Positions 11,690 through 23,200 of a stretch of DNA of 64,000 nt are shown here, in pieces. Numbering within the stretch: the stretch's first letter is position 1; the number at the start of each line of letters is the position of its first letter. The position numbers were made by a program, and so were the translations under genes. This stretch comes from Eumeta japonica. Lineage: Eukaryota; Arthropoda; Insecta; Lepidoptera; Psychidae. The notes below the pieces were generated by a model, which searched no databases, was not told the DNA's origin, and saw only the letters and a list, made by a program, of their open reading frames with translations. Location: assembly GCA_005406025.1 (NCBI GenBank), contig BGZK01001021.1, forward strand, positions 124,001-188,000. Direction: 5' to 3'.

Positions 11690-12367
11690 AATAAGGTCGA
11701 AATTGACAGATTACACACCCGAGAATGCCGGTGTCCCTCAAAGCTGTGTATTGTCCCCTACGCTATTCATCCTGAACATTAATGATTAAATGAAAATCGA
11801 TAACGTTCGTTGCTACGCAGATGATAGTGCTGTGGACGCATTGTAACTCGGCCGTACCAATATTCCCGGGACCGTTTCAATGAGGGCCGAAACAAAATTC
11901 TGTCTGAAATCGAGACAGTTTAAAGGCAAGTTTTAGAATACGGTGGACTTGACCTCGTTTAATTTAACCTCACACCGCGCATGTACCCCAAAAAAAACCC
12001 CCCGTCCCTTTTGTTCTGTTTGAGAGCACTCCACTTAGTGCCACATCGAAGTATCGCAGTCCTTGGTGTCGAATAGCGAACAGCTTTCAGCTTCACGATC
12101 ATCTGGGAGGCAAAATGAAACTAGCTTCTAAAAAGCTCGGGGTTCTCAATAGAGCGCGACTGTACTTCAAGCCGGATCATTGTCTCCTACTTTGTAAGGC
12201 ACAGGTCCGACCTCATCTATAATACTGCTGTCACCTCTGGACTGGGGCACCACCATATCAACTTTTACGTCAGGACCTCATCCAATGTAGAGCACCTTGA
12301 ATTGTCGACAACCCTGCAGTATCCGGCCAACTCAACCCGCTGGTCTTGCGAAGGGACTACCATACCG
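11690..12367 (+). pseudogene. LINE reverse transcriptase remnant, fingers-palm to thumb
   Basis: With several frame changes the + strand reads NAGVPQGCVLSPTLFIL, then VRCYADDSAVDAL carrying the catalytic YADD box, then KLASKKLGVLNRARLYFKP, LLLCKAQVRPHL and a stop, YCCHLWTGAPPYQL and LNPLVLRRDYHTE. This is the C-terminal half of a non-LTR (jockey/CR1-like) reverse transcriptase. In-frame stops and shifts make it dead. Confidence 0.85.
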
Positions 12368-12539
12368 AAAATAATACCATCACCATTTTGATAGTTAGCG
12401 TTCTACTATCTTGTGTCTTATGTGTAATTTTTTGCTACTTACGATTGAACTCTGAAATGATTTACTATTACGGGTATTCCCAGAAAACTTTGACAAGGAG
12501 ATCTTTGAGAAAAGAACGTATTTCCATTTAAAAATCCGG

Positions 12540-12650
12540 TAACGTACAAATGATTTCTCTGCGGTGCGGGTGTTCATGGGAGCGGTGACCATCTACTCTC
12601 CGATGGCCCGTATGCTCGCTTGCCCTTTGTAAATCCTATAAAAAAATCCG
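12540..12650 (+). repeat. LINE 3'-end consensus fragment
   Basis: The segment GTTCATGGGAGCGGTGACCA then CTCTCCGATGGCCCGTATGC and TCGCTTGCCCTTTGTAAATC resembles the 3' end shared by many lepidopteran LINEs (GGGCGGCGGT, CCATCAGGTGA, CCGTATGCTCGTTTGCC). It probably belongs to the reverse transcriptase remnant upstream. Confidence 0.5.
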
Positions 12651-13175
12651 AATTGAGAACGGGACTGGCATTGGGGTCCACAGTAAAATCAATATAAAAA
12701 ATCAAATATAAAAAAGCAAAGAATTCAGTTATGTACACAGTGATACAAAAATCAAATCCTTGAACGGATACTACTATTGTATATAAGTATGTGACATAGG
12801 ACAATCCACAGGAAATTTGAAAAAATCTGTGCCTTTAGTAAAATTTTCATGTTTTTATTTAGTGCCTTCTAAAGATCCTGTTCATAACGAAAATCTCTTT
12901 TTTAAAAAGAAATAGTTCACAAGACGTAGTAAAAGTTGAAAATATCTTAGCACAAGAACACGGAACCCTCTGAAATGTATACACGACACACCTTTTGATT
13001 TTGATCTACTTCATATCACGAAAATCTTGTTTTGAATTCTTATACTCGTTATATCTATATTTTCCAACCAGTTTTGCTTCTGATATAGACAATAATGTCA
13101 GGCAAGAACGATTTCGGCATGCGTGTCTACTGTCTCGTACCAAAATTTAAGTTTCTATTTTTATCTAACTCTAAC

Positions 13176-13376
13176 TGTGGGTTTCCACCATCTCCTTTTA
13201 AACTGACACTTAACAAAACAAAGTAGTTTTAAAATTAATTTTGCTTTGCACGTCCTCCTTTTGACGGTTGTTCGGACTAAAACCCGTTAAGTCAAAGATG
13301 TGGAACGCAAAATTAATCTTAAACCTGCCTTTTCGTCAAAAGTCCGTTTAAAAGATGATGGAGGAAGAGGCCTTAA
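13176..13376. mobile_element. MITE with inverted ends CACCATCTCCTTTTAA, copy 2
   Basis: The left end CCACCATCTCCTTTTAAACT mirrors the right end GTTTAAAAGATGATGGAGGA. The inside aligns with the copy at 5674-5869 (TTGTTCGGACTAAAACC against TTGTTAGGGCTGAAAAACC). The two copies differ at many positions, so both are old. Confidence 0.55.
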
Positions 13377-14389
13377 ATCGATTATTTGCTCTGTTACCTC
13401 GGACATAACTATCGGATTGGGGACAACGTTTGTGACAGCTCTCATCCCGTACTGGACCGGTATGAATTGTTTAAACTTCTAGCTCCTTTATCTGCAAGAA
13501 ATGTGTCGGAAGATATCAATTCTTTTGCGACGGAGTGGTAAAATCCAGCAAACCGTTAGTACAAAAAGTAATTTTAAGTATAATGGTGCCCCCCAAACGC
13601 ACAATTTTATATGCACTCATATGAACACGCAAGACAAGAAATATCCTAAAAACGCAATAAATATACACATAGGCGAAAATTACAAAATATACGATTTCTA
13701 ACAACTAATCCCTACCTACTCGGGTAATAAAGAGACAATTATTCAAATTGTTTAATTAACACATACAAAATACAATAAAACACAAAATAATTCATAACCT
13801 AAGTCCGTTTACAAGTCAAAATAAAATATTTATTTACAAATTATCGCTAAGAGCGTGGCTGACCGTAATGAGGGTAATTATATTAAATTGTTATGTTACA
13901 CGAAAGCATGTATTTGCTTAACGAATGTCTCCCAATTTTACCCGTTGTCAATTTTATTGGCGTTTTGAAATTTCATCAAAAGATCGTCAAGTCGTTTACC
14001 GTAACTACTTTTGTAGGTATATTTGTGAAGACGTTTTGAAACCATTACAGCTGAAGCTCATTCGACCCAGCGGTTTCGTAATCTCCGCACTGCCCATGAA
14101 AACATCAATCACGGGCCATTTTAAAAGTTCACACTTAAAGGATCAAGTTGAATAAATTAAAATAAAATGTGCTTATCAGAATCTTTTTTGTTTCGAGAAA
14201 CACCGTTATGCCACCCTCCAAAGACCAGATGGCACGGAGTTACCAGAATAGACCTACGTTAAACAGTAAGTCTTGAAGATTTTAGCCATTATAAGCTCTG
14301 TATGAAAAGCCCTAATTAATATTATTAATATGAAAAACTGAAAGTTATTATAAAAAATATTTATTTGCCATTTTTTTTTATAGCAGGTC

Positions 14390-14620
14390 GAGAGGCAACC
14401 GAATATGCGAGCCATCAAAAAACAGGTAGCCACCGCCGCCCATGGACACTTGTAACTGCAGAGTAGTCACCAGTGCGTTGGTGACCTCTTGGGTAGGAAT
14501 ATGATATCTGATTCTGGCGATATAGGACTGATGGAGAGGAAACAGTGTAATGGATTGGGGAATAAGGTGATTGAGAGGGGATTAGGATGATGTAGGAGAG
14601 AGTTGGCCACCGAAACTTTA
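14390..14620 (+). repeat. Lepidopteran-type LINE/SINE 3' repeat
   Basis: The text GGTAGCCACCGCCGCCCATG then GACACTTGTAACTGCAGAGT and CACCAGTGCGTTGGTGACCT is a familiar repeat in moth and butterfly genomes. It has no open frame of interest. Confidence 0.5.
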
Positions 14621-15399
14621 CTTTCGGAACTATACATAACTTCTTTCACGATATATCTCAAAAGATTGAACGGATTTAGATTGTCTTTTTGTATCTATTT
14701 ATTTTCTCTACAATGTACTTTTTTAGTGTACTATTAACATGTATTCTCACTGTACTCTTACAATTATATATTTATTTCACTACTCTAAAATCAACTTTTT
14801 TTCTTAATACGGTTTATAAGTACAACTTTTTTAATGAGGAACTTGAGAGTAACCGACATCTTTTTTCGGACAGAAATAACATTCACTGAAACCTTATCGT
14901 TAATGCTTTTATCATTGTTGTTGTATTTATAGTTAACCCGCTTACGTAGTTTCCGCACTTATAATTTGTATTTCGAGTTCGTCGCCAAGTCCGATGTATT
15001 CGAATTCAAAGAGTCTAGTTATTCATAACGACAACTTTGTAATATATAAATCCTCAATATATTTACTCTTAACTATTTTTTGAATAAAACTAGCTGTGCC
15101 GGGAGCTCCACTTTGATAGGCAAAGAATGAGTTTTATTTTTTATTCAAAGTAATCAATCTTTCATCCATGATCCCGATCCCCAGAATATAATATTAAATT
15201 CCAACAAGACATTGATTTTTAGATTAGTCGTACACGTAATTTATGATCGTCCAAGTGATCATCCACGTACAAGTGAGCAAATAGGTACATCACACGTACA
15301 TCGTGATGTATTTGCTAATGTATTGTAACCTATTAGAGATACTCAGTTGCAGTTGACAATTGCGACATGATATATCGAATTTTCCCACTCGGTCCTCAC

Positions 15400-15960
15400 G
15401 CTCTCCAGTTTTCAGCGTCGAAACGACGCTGTTATAATTCAATTTCGGTGCGAACGAAAGCGGCGCGCAGTCGTATATGAATTCTGTCGGCGTTTGCGAA
15501 ATAACCGACGGGTGCGTTGAACCGGCGTACGGATATAGCTCCCGGCTACAAAGAAAGTGGCCGATTCCTTGGCGAATTTCACGAGATTCGAACCCGCCGC
15601 GCGCCGGGGCCCGGTGTTAAATCACTCGGACCGCGGCCGCCGGCGAACGGCCGCGTCTCGAGCGCGAAAAAATAGACATAAGTACCCCCATGTCGCCCGG
15701 AACCGCTCTATAGATAACGGAACAGCACGCCCGCCACTGGCGCGCCGGAGACCAGCTCGCCACCACGTCCGTCCGCAGGTCGGTGCTCGCTCGTATTAGG
15801 CGAACTCGCTTGGGCTTGCGCCACTTGCCGCAGCGCCGGCCGGCGGGCGACATTAGCCATCTGTGATATCGGTCAATTATAATAAAATATTAGCGCTCCC
15901 CGTGAGGCGGCCGACGTGCGGTGTGTGGCCGGCGCGTGCCGCGACAGGTGATTTGTCGGT
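15400..15960 (+). promoter_or_regulatory. CpG-rich island, probable promoter and noncoding first exon of the Zasp gene
   Basis: This is the first strongly G+C and CpG-rich stretch after 13 kb of AT-rich DNA, with blocks such as CGCGGCCGCCGGCGAACGGC. A good donor, ACAG then GTGATT, lies at about 15946. The next exon has a strong acceptor after a T-rich tract at 16122, so a noncoding first exon ending near 15946 is plausible. Frames inside the island are probably chance. Confidence 0.5.
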
Positions 15961-16122
15961 GTCGAGATTAACGTTTTGCCAAAACCTCCCACGCGTCGTA
16001 TGCAGATGGAGGAAAATAATGTTTCGTTTTATAATAACCCCCCGTCTTTATGTGTAGACTTTTGTAGTTTACGTTCGTTTATTCGTTATGGATTGTTAGT
16101 TCGTTTTCTTTTTCCGTTGCAG

Positions 16123-16269
16123 CTGCAGTGCTCGTTCGATACCTCATCAAAAGTCGGCTCTACGATGACGTACCAGAGGCCGGCGTTCTGGCGGGTGCCG
16201 CACCAGCGCCGGGACCCGGAAGACGACGAGATCCGCACTTTCCGCCAGAAGAAACGTGTGTTTAGCAAG
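16123..16269 (+). CDS. Candidate alternative N-terminal exon of the Zasp gene
   Basis: The acceptor TTTTTCCGTTGCAG ends at 16122 and the donor GTACGC begins at 16270, after a complete codon. From ATG 16165 it encodes 35 residues, MTYQRPAFWRVPHQRRDPED then DEIRTFRQKKRVFSK, rich in charged residues. The composition (CpG-rich, no stops) looks coding. It ends in phase 0, so it can join in frame to the phase-0 exons at 36738 or 61874. Joining 36738 would start inside the PDZ fold, so joining 61874 to give a PDZ-less isoform is more sensible. I do not recognise the peptide. It could instead belong to another transcript. Confidence 0.5.
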
Positions 16270-16819
16270 GTACGCGTGTAGAGAATAAATCGATCGGGCG
16301 TTTTTAATTGAACCCCTGTCATTACCTGCCATTAGTTGTAGAATGTGCGTACAAAAAAATAATGAACAGGTATTTAGTTGTTGCGTCTTGTAACGAATAC
16401 GTTTTCATGTGATCGTCAGTATTGTCACAAGTGGACTTATCATATCTCTTACATCGTAAATTTACGGTTTGTAATTATTGCAAAAATGTGCCGTTTCCTG
16501 TAAATACAACCTGTAAACTCTGACTCGCATATATTACACGAAAGCTAAATTTCAACAATCATGAATTTCGCTATTAGAATATATTGCCCACTTACATTTT
16601 GATCTATATTTCTCACGATACTGTGCTGAATTCCGTTTACGCAATTAAAAATTAAATAACTAGAAGTATCTTTGTTAGTTTTTATTTCCTGAATTTTTAT
16701 ATGTATCTATACAAATATCCAAATAGAAATCGGGGGTATTCATGACTTACTGTATATAAATCCGTAATCGTAAACTATTCTCCATTCTAATTCGTATAAT
16801 TGGACCACGTTCATAAAAC

Positions 16820-17169
16820 AACGAGAATCTCGACAAGAGCGTCGGCGCGCCGAGTGCGCAGGCGGCGCGGCCCATGCGCCGGCGGATGTAGGCCGGGCCG
16901 CGTCTTGTGCAATGTTCGAGCGGCCCGGCGCGCGCGCACAGCCACTGAAAATCCCGAGCTTTCCGTCAAACTATAATCAGGTCAGGTCGGCTTTTGATGT
17001 GCAAGCTGTGCGCCGTAGGTGTACTGTACGGCCGTGCGCAGGGAGGGGGGCGTGTTCGCGGTGGCGAGCTAATTTGGCACGCACTAAGCCGCGTCGCGCC
17101 GCCGCGCTCGGACCGCCGGACTCGGACCGTAGTGGTAGCAGCGACCGGGCCCGAGCCCCCGCCCCCGCC
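16820..17169 (+). promoter_or_regulatory. CpG-rich promoter/5' UTR of the PDZ-containing isoform
   Basis: A second CpG island begins about 16830 and runs into the PDZ start codon at 17170. It includes blocks like GGCGCGCCGAGTGCGCAGGC. There is no obvious TATA box, so a TATA-less, dispersed start site is likely. Frames upstream of 17170 on both strands are shadows of the base composition. Confidence 0.5.
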
Positions 17170-17283
17170 ATGGGCCGCCTGCACACGTTCGTGGTGACGC
17201 TGCGGCGCGAGAGCCGCGACACCAACTGGGGCCTTCGGCTGGTCGGAGGCGCCGACCTCGCCACGCCGCTCATCGTCACCCGG
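17170..17283 (+). CDS. Zasp66: Zasp gene exon 1 of the PDZ isoform
   Basis: ATG 17170 follows GCCCCCGCC, a good context for initiation. The exon encodes MGRLHTFVVTLRRE and the NWGLRLVGGADLATPLIVTR strand-loop-strand that starts a PDZ domain, and ends in phase 0 before GTACAT. The carboxylate-binding loop GLRL is visible at residues 20-23. Confidence 0.85.
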
Positions 17284-20200
17284 GTACATAGCGCGACGCC
17301 ATACCGAGACGGCTTCAGACGTAATTTTAGTCCCGAACTGAAATCAATCCGATATGAACGGTTTGAAAGATAATAGTCTACTGTTGAAACTACAATTTTA
17401 ATAATTCTTTGCCTATGTTCATAGGGAACTAGTTTTAATCTATGCTACGCGGCCCGGTCCTGTCAGTCTGTTTTGCAGTTACTACTGTTTTGACGATTTT
17501 GCAATATTCTTACTTCAAAACCTACTAGTTTTTTCGTACAGTTTATAAAAAAATTAAACCCTTTTAGAATCACTTTCACATCTGTTTGTGCGTATGTTTG
17601 TCTGTCACGGCCTATTTCCTCTGAATCTACTGGCCGAAAAAGTTGCGATACGGTACCTATACCGAATTAAGCAACCCCATTTTTATATAGCGTAAATAAG
17701 TGAATTCTGAGCTTGGGAGTTCATTTCGGAGGTCCAATTGACAAATAAAAAATGTTTAAGGAACCATGAGACACATTAAAGGAATAGGCTTATAATGAGA
17801 AATACATTCCCCTTTCTATACCGACCTACTGAGCCTTAAATTCTGAAAGAAATATTTTTCACAATAATGCAAATTATTAGTGAAGAGAAAACGCTCCGCT
17901 GTTGCCTAATTTCGCCGAGGTATAATGCAACGACTCATAGCGGAACCTTTGCCACACGAGTCGGACTCGCGTTTGACCTTTTTTCCTTTTAACGAACTAT
18001 TTCTGCGATCGATGCGGGTTCAAACTCGGCACTGACTTCGGGCTATTGTCGTTTGAAAATTTGAAATGCAAATTTAAGAATGTTAGATTTTATAATAGCC
18101 GCAGAGCCATCACACAGTCTGGCAGACCCGGCTTATTAAGATTCGCGCGGGCCGTCGTTTGGCTAAAAAATAGACCGGCCTAATAGAATTGTAAATTTTG
18201 TAGAAGCCGGTCAGTCGTCTATCGGCCGATTTCACCTGCGATATTCAAATCAACACTGAGCGTTACCAAGTGTAAAATCATAGAGTCCATATTATTGATA
18301 GACTCTCCGTCGATTGGTGATGTTCTAAAATTAAAGTTTTCGTAGCATAATAGAGGTCGCTCTTGTAGTATATCTATTTTTTTTAAATTCCATTGAACTC
18401 CGCATCTTAAAGTTCATTTATAAACAAGAAAATTCGTGTTTATGGTCTAGTTTAATCGGGATTTCTTACAGTTTCCATCTGTATACGTATCGCGGTCATT
18501 CTGTTTTATAACTTCTATATTTATCGACATCAAATGCGGTAAGTACACAGTACGTAATTATACAATAATGCGGTGGTTCCAAACTAGAAATGACTTGTTT
18601 CTGGATAAAAATTATTGAAAACGGCGAATTAAAAAAACTCATAACCACCTAAAAACAATATTTTTAGGAACAAACCAAAAGTGATAATTGTTGCACATTG
18701 GCAATTTATTGTTGGTTTTGTTTTCAATTTCCTAAAATGAAATAAATTATCCGACTTGGGTATAAAAACATAAGTCGTAAAATCATCGATAAAATACTTA
18801 GCAGCATCCTATCTGCGTTACGCCAGCGTGGAGACTTTAAAATCAAAACCCTTGATCAAATCTAAAATAAAAAGATTATGAGAAAATACGTTTTTGCTTT
18901 CCGGGGATAAAGACTTCGCTTTACCAAATGCAACACAAGATTGGTCATCTTCAATTGTCCGTATTTAACGTTTATACCCTTTTTAGGGTTCCGTATCCAT
19001 AAGATATCGACGGGACCTTATAATTAAGTCTACACGTTTGTCCGATCTTTTTATGTATTTATATACTTTAATTTACTTATATATATATATATAATTTTTT
19101 TTCGAAACGTAATAGATAGCCGGTTGAGTTTTTTACAGAATATATGTGTTACTATAGCGGCTATCCCAATAAATAATAAAATAAGGTGTCATTACTATAC
19201 AAAGCGGAATTAAGGAGGCGTTTTATCAACGTCATTCCGTTTTTCGGTGATCGTAAAAATGAAACAAAAATAAAAGCGTTAAAGGTAATGCTAGAAAACA
19301 CTAAAAAACTTAAATAATAAAATGAAATGCTAGAGAACTCTAGAAAAACTTAAATAATAAAATGAAATGCTAGAGAACACTAGAAACAACTAAAATAAAA
19401 AAAAAATCTGCTAAAAATGAACCGGCCTCATGCTAAGGATTAATAATTGAATGAAACAAAATAATTTTTTTTTGTAACTAAATAACACTCATGTAATGTT
19501 ATGAAACCCTCACCGTGCGGGTCCCATTTGCACTTGGTCGGTTTTCGGAATGTCCTTATAGTCCGCCGTATACTATTCTCAGATATTGCCCGCGGTATGT
19601 AAATTAGTTAGGAAATGAAATCGAGTGTTAACAAAAAGATAAGTCGTTATGTTGCTCCTCCACGCAACTTATTCGCACATCTTATACTGAGGCGTACATT
19701 TTTTTCTATTTCTGGTTTATAGATGTTATACTGTTGACACAAGTAAGTTAAGCTTTCGATGTATATGGTGTTAAGCTTTATTGCCATCGTCGTCGTTCGT
19801 TCAACGCGGACTTTCAAAGATAAGTCAATACAAATAAATATGAAGAAAAGCGAACATACGCGGTTTGTATTCTTACAAGGGATGCGTTTATCTACCCCTT
19901 TCTCCTATGTTATACATTCCAAAATCTTTCATTATCTATGGAGTTTTTCACGAACTCGTCTATCCGAACAACGACATCGTAGGAAGCCATAATAATATTT
20001 CAATGATGTAACTAAGCGGGTTATAGGACAGCTCGTCGGGCGGCGGGTATTCCGGTGCCGCCGGCGCAGGCGCGCGACCCCGATATCGAGAGCTTTCGCG
20101 ACATTTAGGCCATTTTCCAAACGGAACGCCGGCCGCGTATGCGACCTTACACTGAAATCGCTCTAGCGTTAATCTCGGAACTATTTACGATTGGCTTAGT

Positions 20201-23200
20201 TTTTTTTTTATTCCTGTAAGAGTTGCGCTTCGTCTGATATCACTATTCAACGAATAGGCAGGGAATAATAGTGAAATTGTAGTTGCATAATATCGATTAA
20301 TTTAATATAAATGCAAAACAATAGATATTGTATCATTACATTAACAACAAATGCGTATACGCAACACGTTTGCGTCAGAAGCAAATTTTATTTCTTTGCA
20401 TATCGTGCAAACAAAATATATATAAAAAAATGATGTGAATAATGTTATTTTATTGACGAACTATTTACATCAAGTTTGAATCTTCAATGAGTTATACGTT
20501 CATTTAAATATAATCTATACATATAATAAAGCAGTAGAAATGGACGTATCTGTACATTGAAGATATATATGAAAACTACCCAAGAGCATATCGGACCATG
20601 TTCAACATAGCATTATCATCAAACCATTATCACAAAGAAATGCAATACCGATGAAAAAAAGTACATCGTTACAATTTTTCTGTTTCCCGAACAGAATAGC
20701 TACAAGCACTAGTCGCATATAAGGGTACGTACCCATACTACGTGACCCGTTCACTTGGGGTCTTCAAAATACCACGCCTGATCATAGGACGGCGAGGGTT
20801 TAAGGCTTCGTCACGATTATATATTTCTATTTGTAGTAAAACGTAAATACCTGTGTTACCATATGTTTTTATATAAGTTTTTCTCCTTGATTTTATTGAC
20901 TTTATGTTAGCAAATAAATGATTTAAAATAAAAAAAAATTATACTACGTTGGTCAGCGAGGGGGGGGTAAAACATTGTAAAATATGGGTCACATAGTATG
21001 GGTATGTTCCCTAACTAGAAAAACAAGTAGGTATGTCGACTATTACTATTAAACTAGTATAAATTAAAGTGCATTAGCAAAAGAGCGTATTTTCATAACA
21101 CTTAGGTTCTTTTGTTGTGAAGCGCAGTTTCTTGGCAATAACTCAAAAACAGTATATCGGACCTTGTTTTAAATAATTTTCGTCGAAAATATTTTTTAAG
21201 CGTTACCTTTTTTAATTTTTTCATATTTTTTAACATAAGTTTTAGAAAATAGGGGACACACACAATTTTTGCAACTTTCAATTCAACAACTACTGAAATT
21301 ATTCACGTAATAATAAAAACTGTTTAGAAACTATAAAGTGTTTTTAAAATAACTGTCGAAATAGGTTTTCTGTCGATATTTATTGAAAAAAAATTTTTTC
21401 AGCTTCTGTTACGTGATGGAGAACCCCCCTAGAAATATTTATTTTTGTTATTTAATTATCAAATTAAGTGGCGGCTTATACAAGACACCTACTCTATAAA
21501 TTTCATGGATATACGTTTTGTAGTTTTGAATAAAATGCCTGTGACATTTTATTCAAAAACTACATATAACTATTATAAAAATCGTTTCGCCATTTTAGCT
21601 CAGAAATCTAAAAATAGAGAAAGGGAGATAAAAGAAAGGTAATATGTACAAAAAAAAACGATGATTTTTATATTTTTCGTCTACGTGTTTGTCTGTTCGC
21701 TACAAGTTATCGTCCGAGTGGCGATGGGGTTATATAAAGTATAAAAATTATTTCCAACATAGAGATCTACATTATCTGAGAGCAATATCGCCTATATTTT
21801 AATTTGACACTATCATTTATTCTGGCCTCGTACGAAGTTGAACCGTGAGTGAGCCAGGACAAGGGCCGAAATTGAGAACGAGACCGTTGTCGAAACCGAG
21901 TGTCGCATCGGAATTAGAATCGAAAACCTAACCGAAATCAATACAAAAACAGTACCAGGGCCATTATCGCAGGAGAGAACGAAATTGGGATCGACGGCTA
22001 GGTATCTTTCCATGTTGAAAGACGAAGGAACACATTCTATGTCCGCACGCACGAAGACGCGAACGGAAAGCTAGTAGGAAATAAATGGATCAAGTTTTTC
22101 GAAAAGATGAATTCTTAACATCGATCAAAAAGCTCAATGGTATCGTATGATATTCGTAAACAATTCTAAAAGTATTGAAAACTATTAGGTTTAAAGCAAA
22201 AAGAAAAGAGCTTAAAAAGCAAAGCTTCTTTTTGTATACCTAAGTACGTTTGTCCTTACGAACGTGACCTGCGTCCGTCCGTATTTCTGTACGTATGACA
22301 CACGGGTATGCGGCGCTCGAGAATTACGCGTATTACAGCACGCTCTGCGCTTGGGGCAAAACAAATTTATTGCTCGCGTGAGTCAGGAAAGCTCCACGCC
22401 GCGGCCCGGACGTTGATATGAGTTTATTTATAACGGAAATTGCGGTGTTTTCTTTTTACTATTATAAAGTCGAGTCTATTTCCCAGAAGGGCGGGCAGAG
22501 ACTACAATGTTCCACTCGTTATCATCCTTGCATTATATCCCTCAATCTTGGTCTGCGCCAACGTCTATTCATCGTTCCATGCAAGCTCATCGACTTCGGG
22601 TGCTTAAAATTTGGCCCTTTTTTAATATGTCACCAATTTGGTCTGCATGAGATATTCTAGGGCGACGCTTGCCGATCCTTTCCATCACAAACATTTGTTC
22701 TGAAAATTGTTTCGTCAATCTAAGTTCATTCATTCTTTCCAGATGGCCAAAGCACCGCATTGTACTTTTTTCTACTCTAGTCACTGCGTCTTTTTTAAAA
22801 TCACACCTCTCTCTGACATCACTGTTCATGCATCTATCTATCTTTCAAAGACACTTCACACATACTACTCAGGGATTGCACTTGCACTGCATTAATTCTG
22901 CATTTCTACCCAACTTTCACTACCGCACAGAAGCGTAGAGACGAAGAAGCAGATTCTATTTCTACTTATTTTGTGGCTACCAACTCCAGGGTATAAGTTT
23001 CATTTAATCACGTCATTTTTCAATAACTGGTCACGCGTAAAACTACCGAGAGATGTTAGTAACTAATAATGAATTGTATAATCATAATGAATAGTTTCAT
23101 GCTATGTAGCCCGTTGGTTTCCGACGCTTAAAAGTTAATCCTCGGTTATAACATCAGTTCTTTCTGCATTTGTGGCTTTAGATATACCAAAAACGTGCAG

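Larger units (their letters stand above)
2186..15399. other. Intergenic region between MICU1 and the Zasp gene
   Basis: This 13 kb region holds the transposon pieces listed separately. The remaining stretches, chiefly 2780-3540, 6770-8480, 9130-10530 and 12700-13900, are AT-rich and show no conserved reading frame, RNA gene or family that I recognise. Confidence 0.6.

Noticed and set aside
15557..15853. Overlapping frames of about 80 codons on both strands in the first CpG island
   Set aside because: Arg/Ala/Pro-rich readings on both strands are typical of CpG islands; no homology seen.
16966..17289. Several overlapping minus-strand frames opposite the PDZ exon
   Set aside because: They are shadows caused by high GC; the + strand PDZ frame explains the region.
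21608..21617. MEF2-like site CTAAAAATAG in the first Zasp intron
   Set aside because: It fits the consensus and a muscle gene, but it lies inside a dispersed repeat and AT-rich DNA gives many such matches; another is at 3059 outside the gene.
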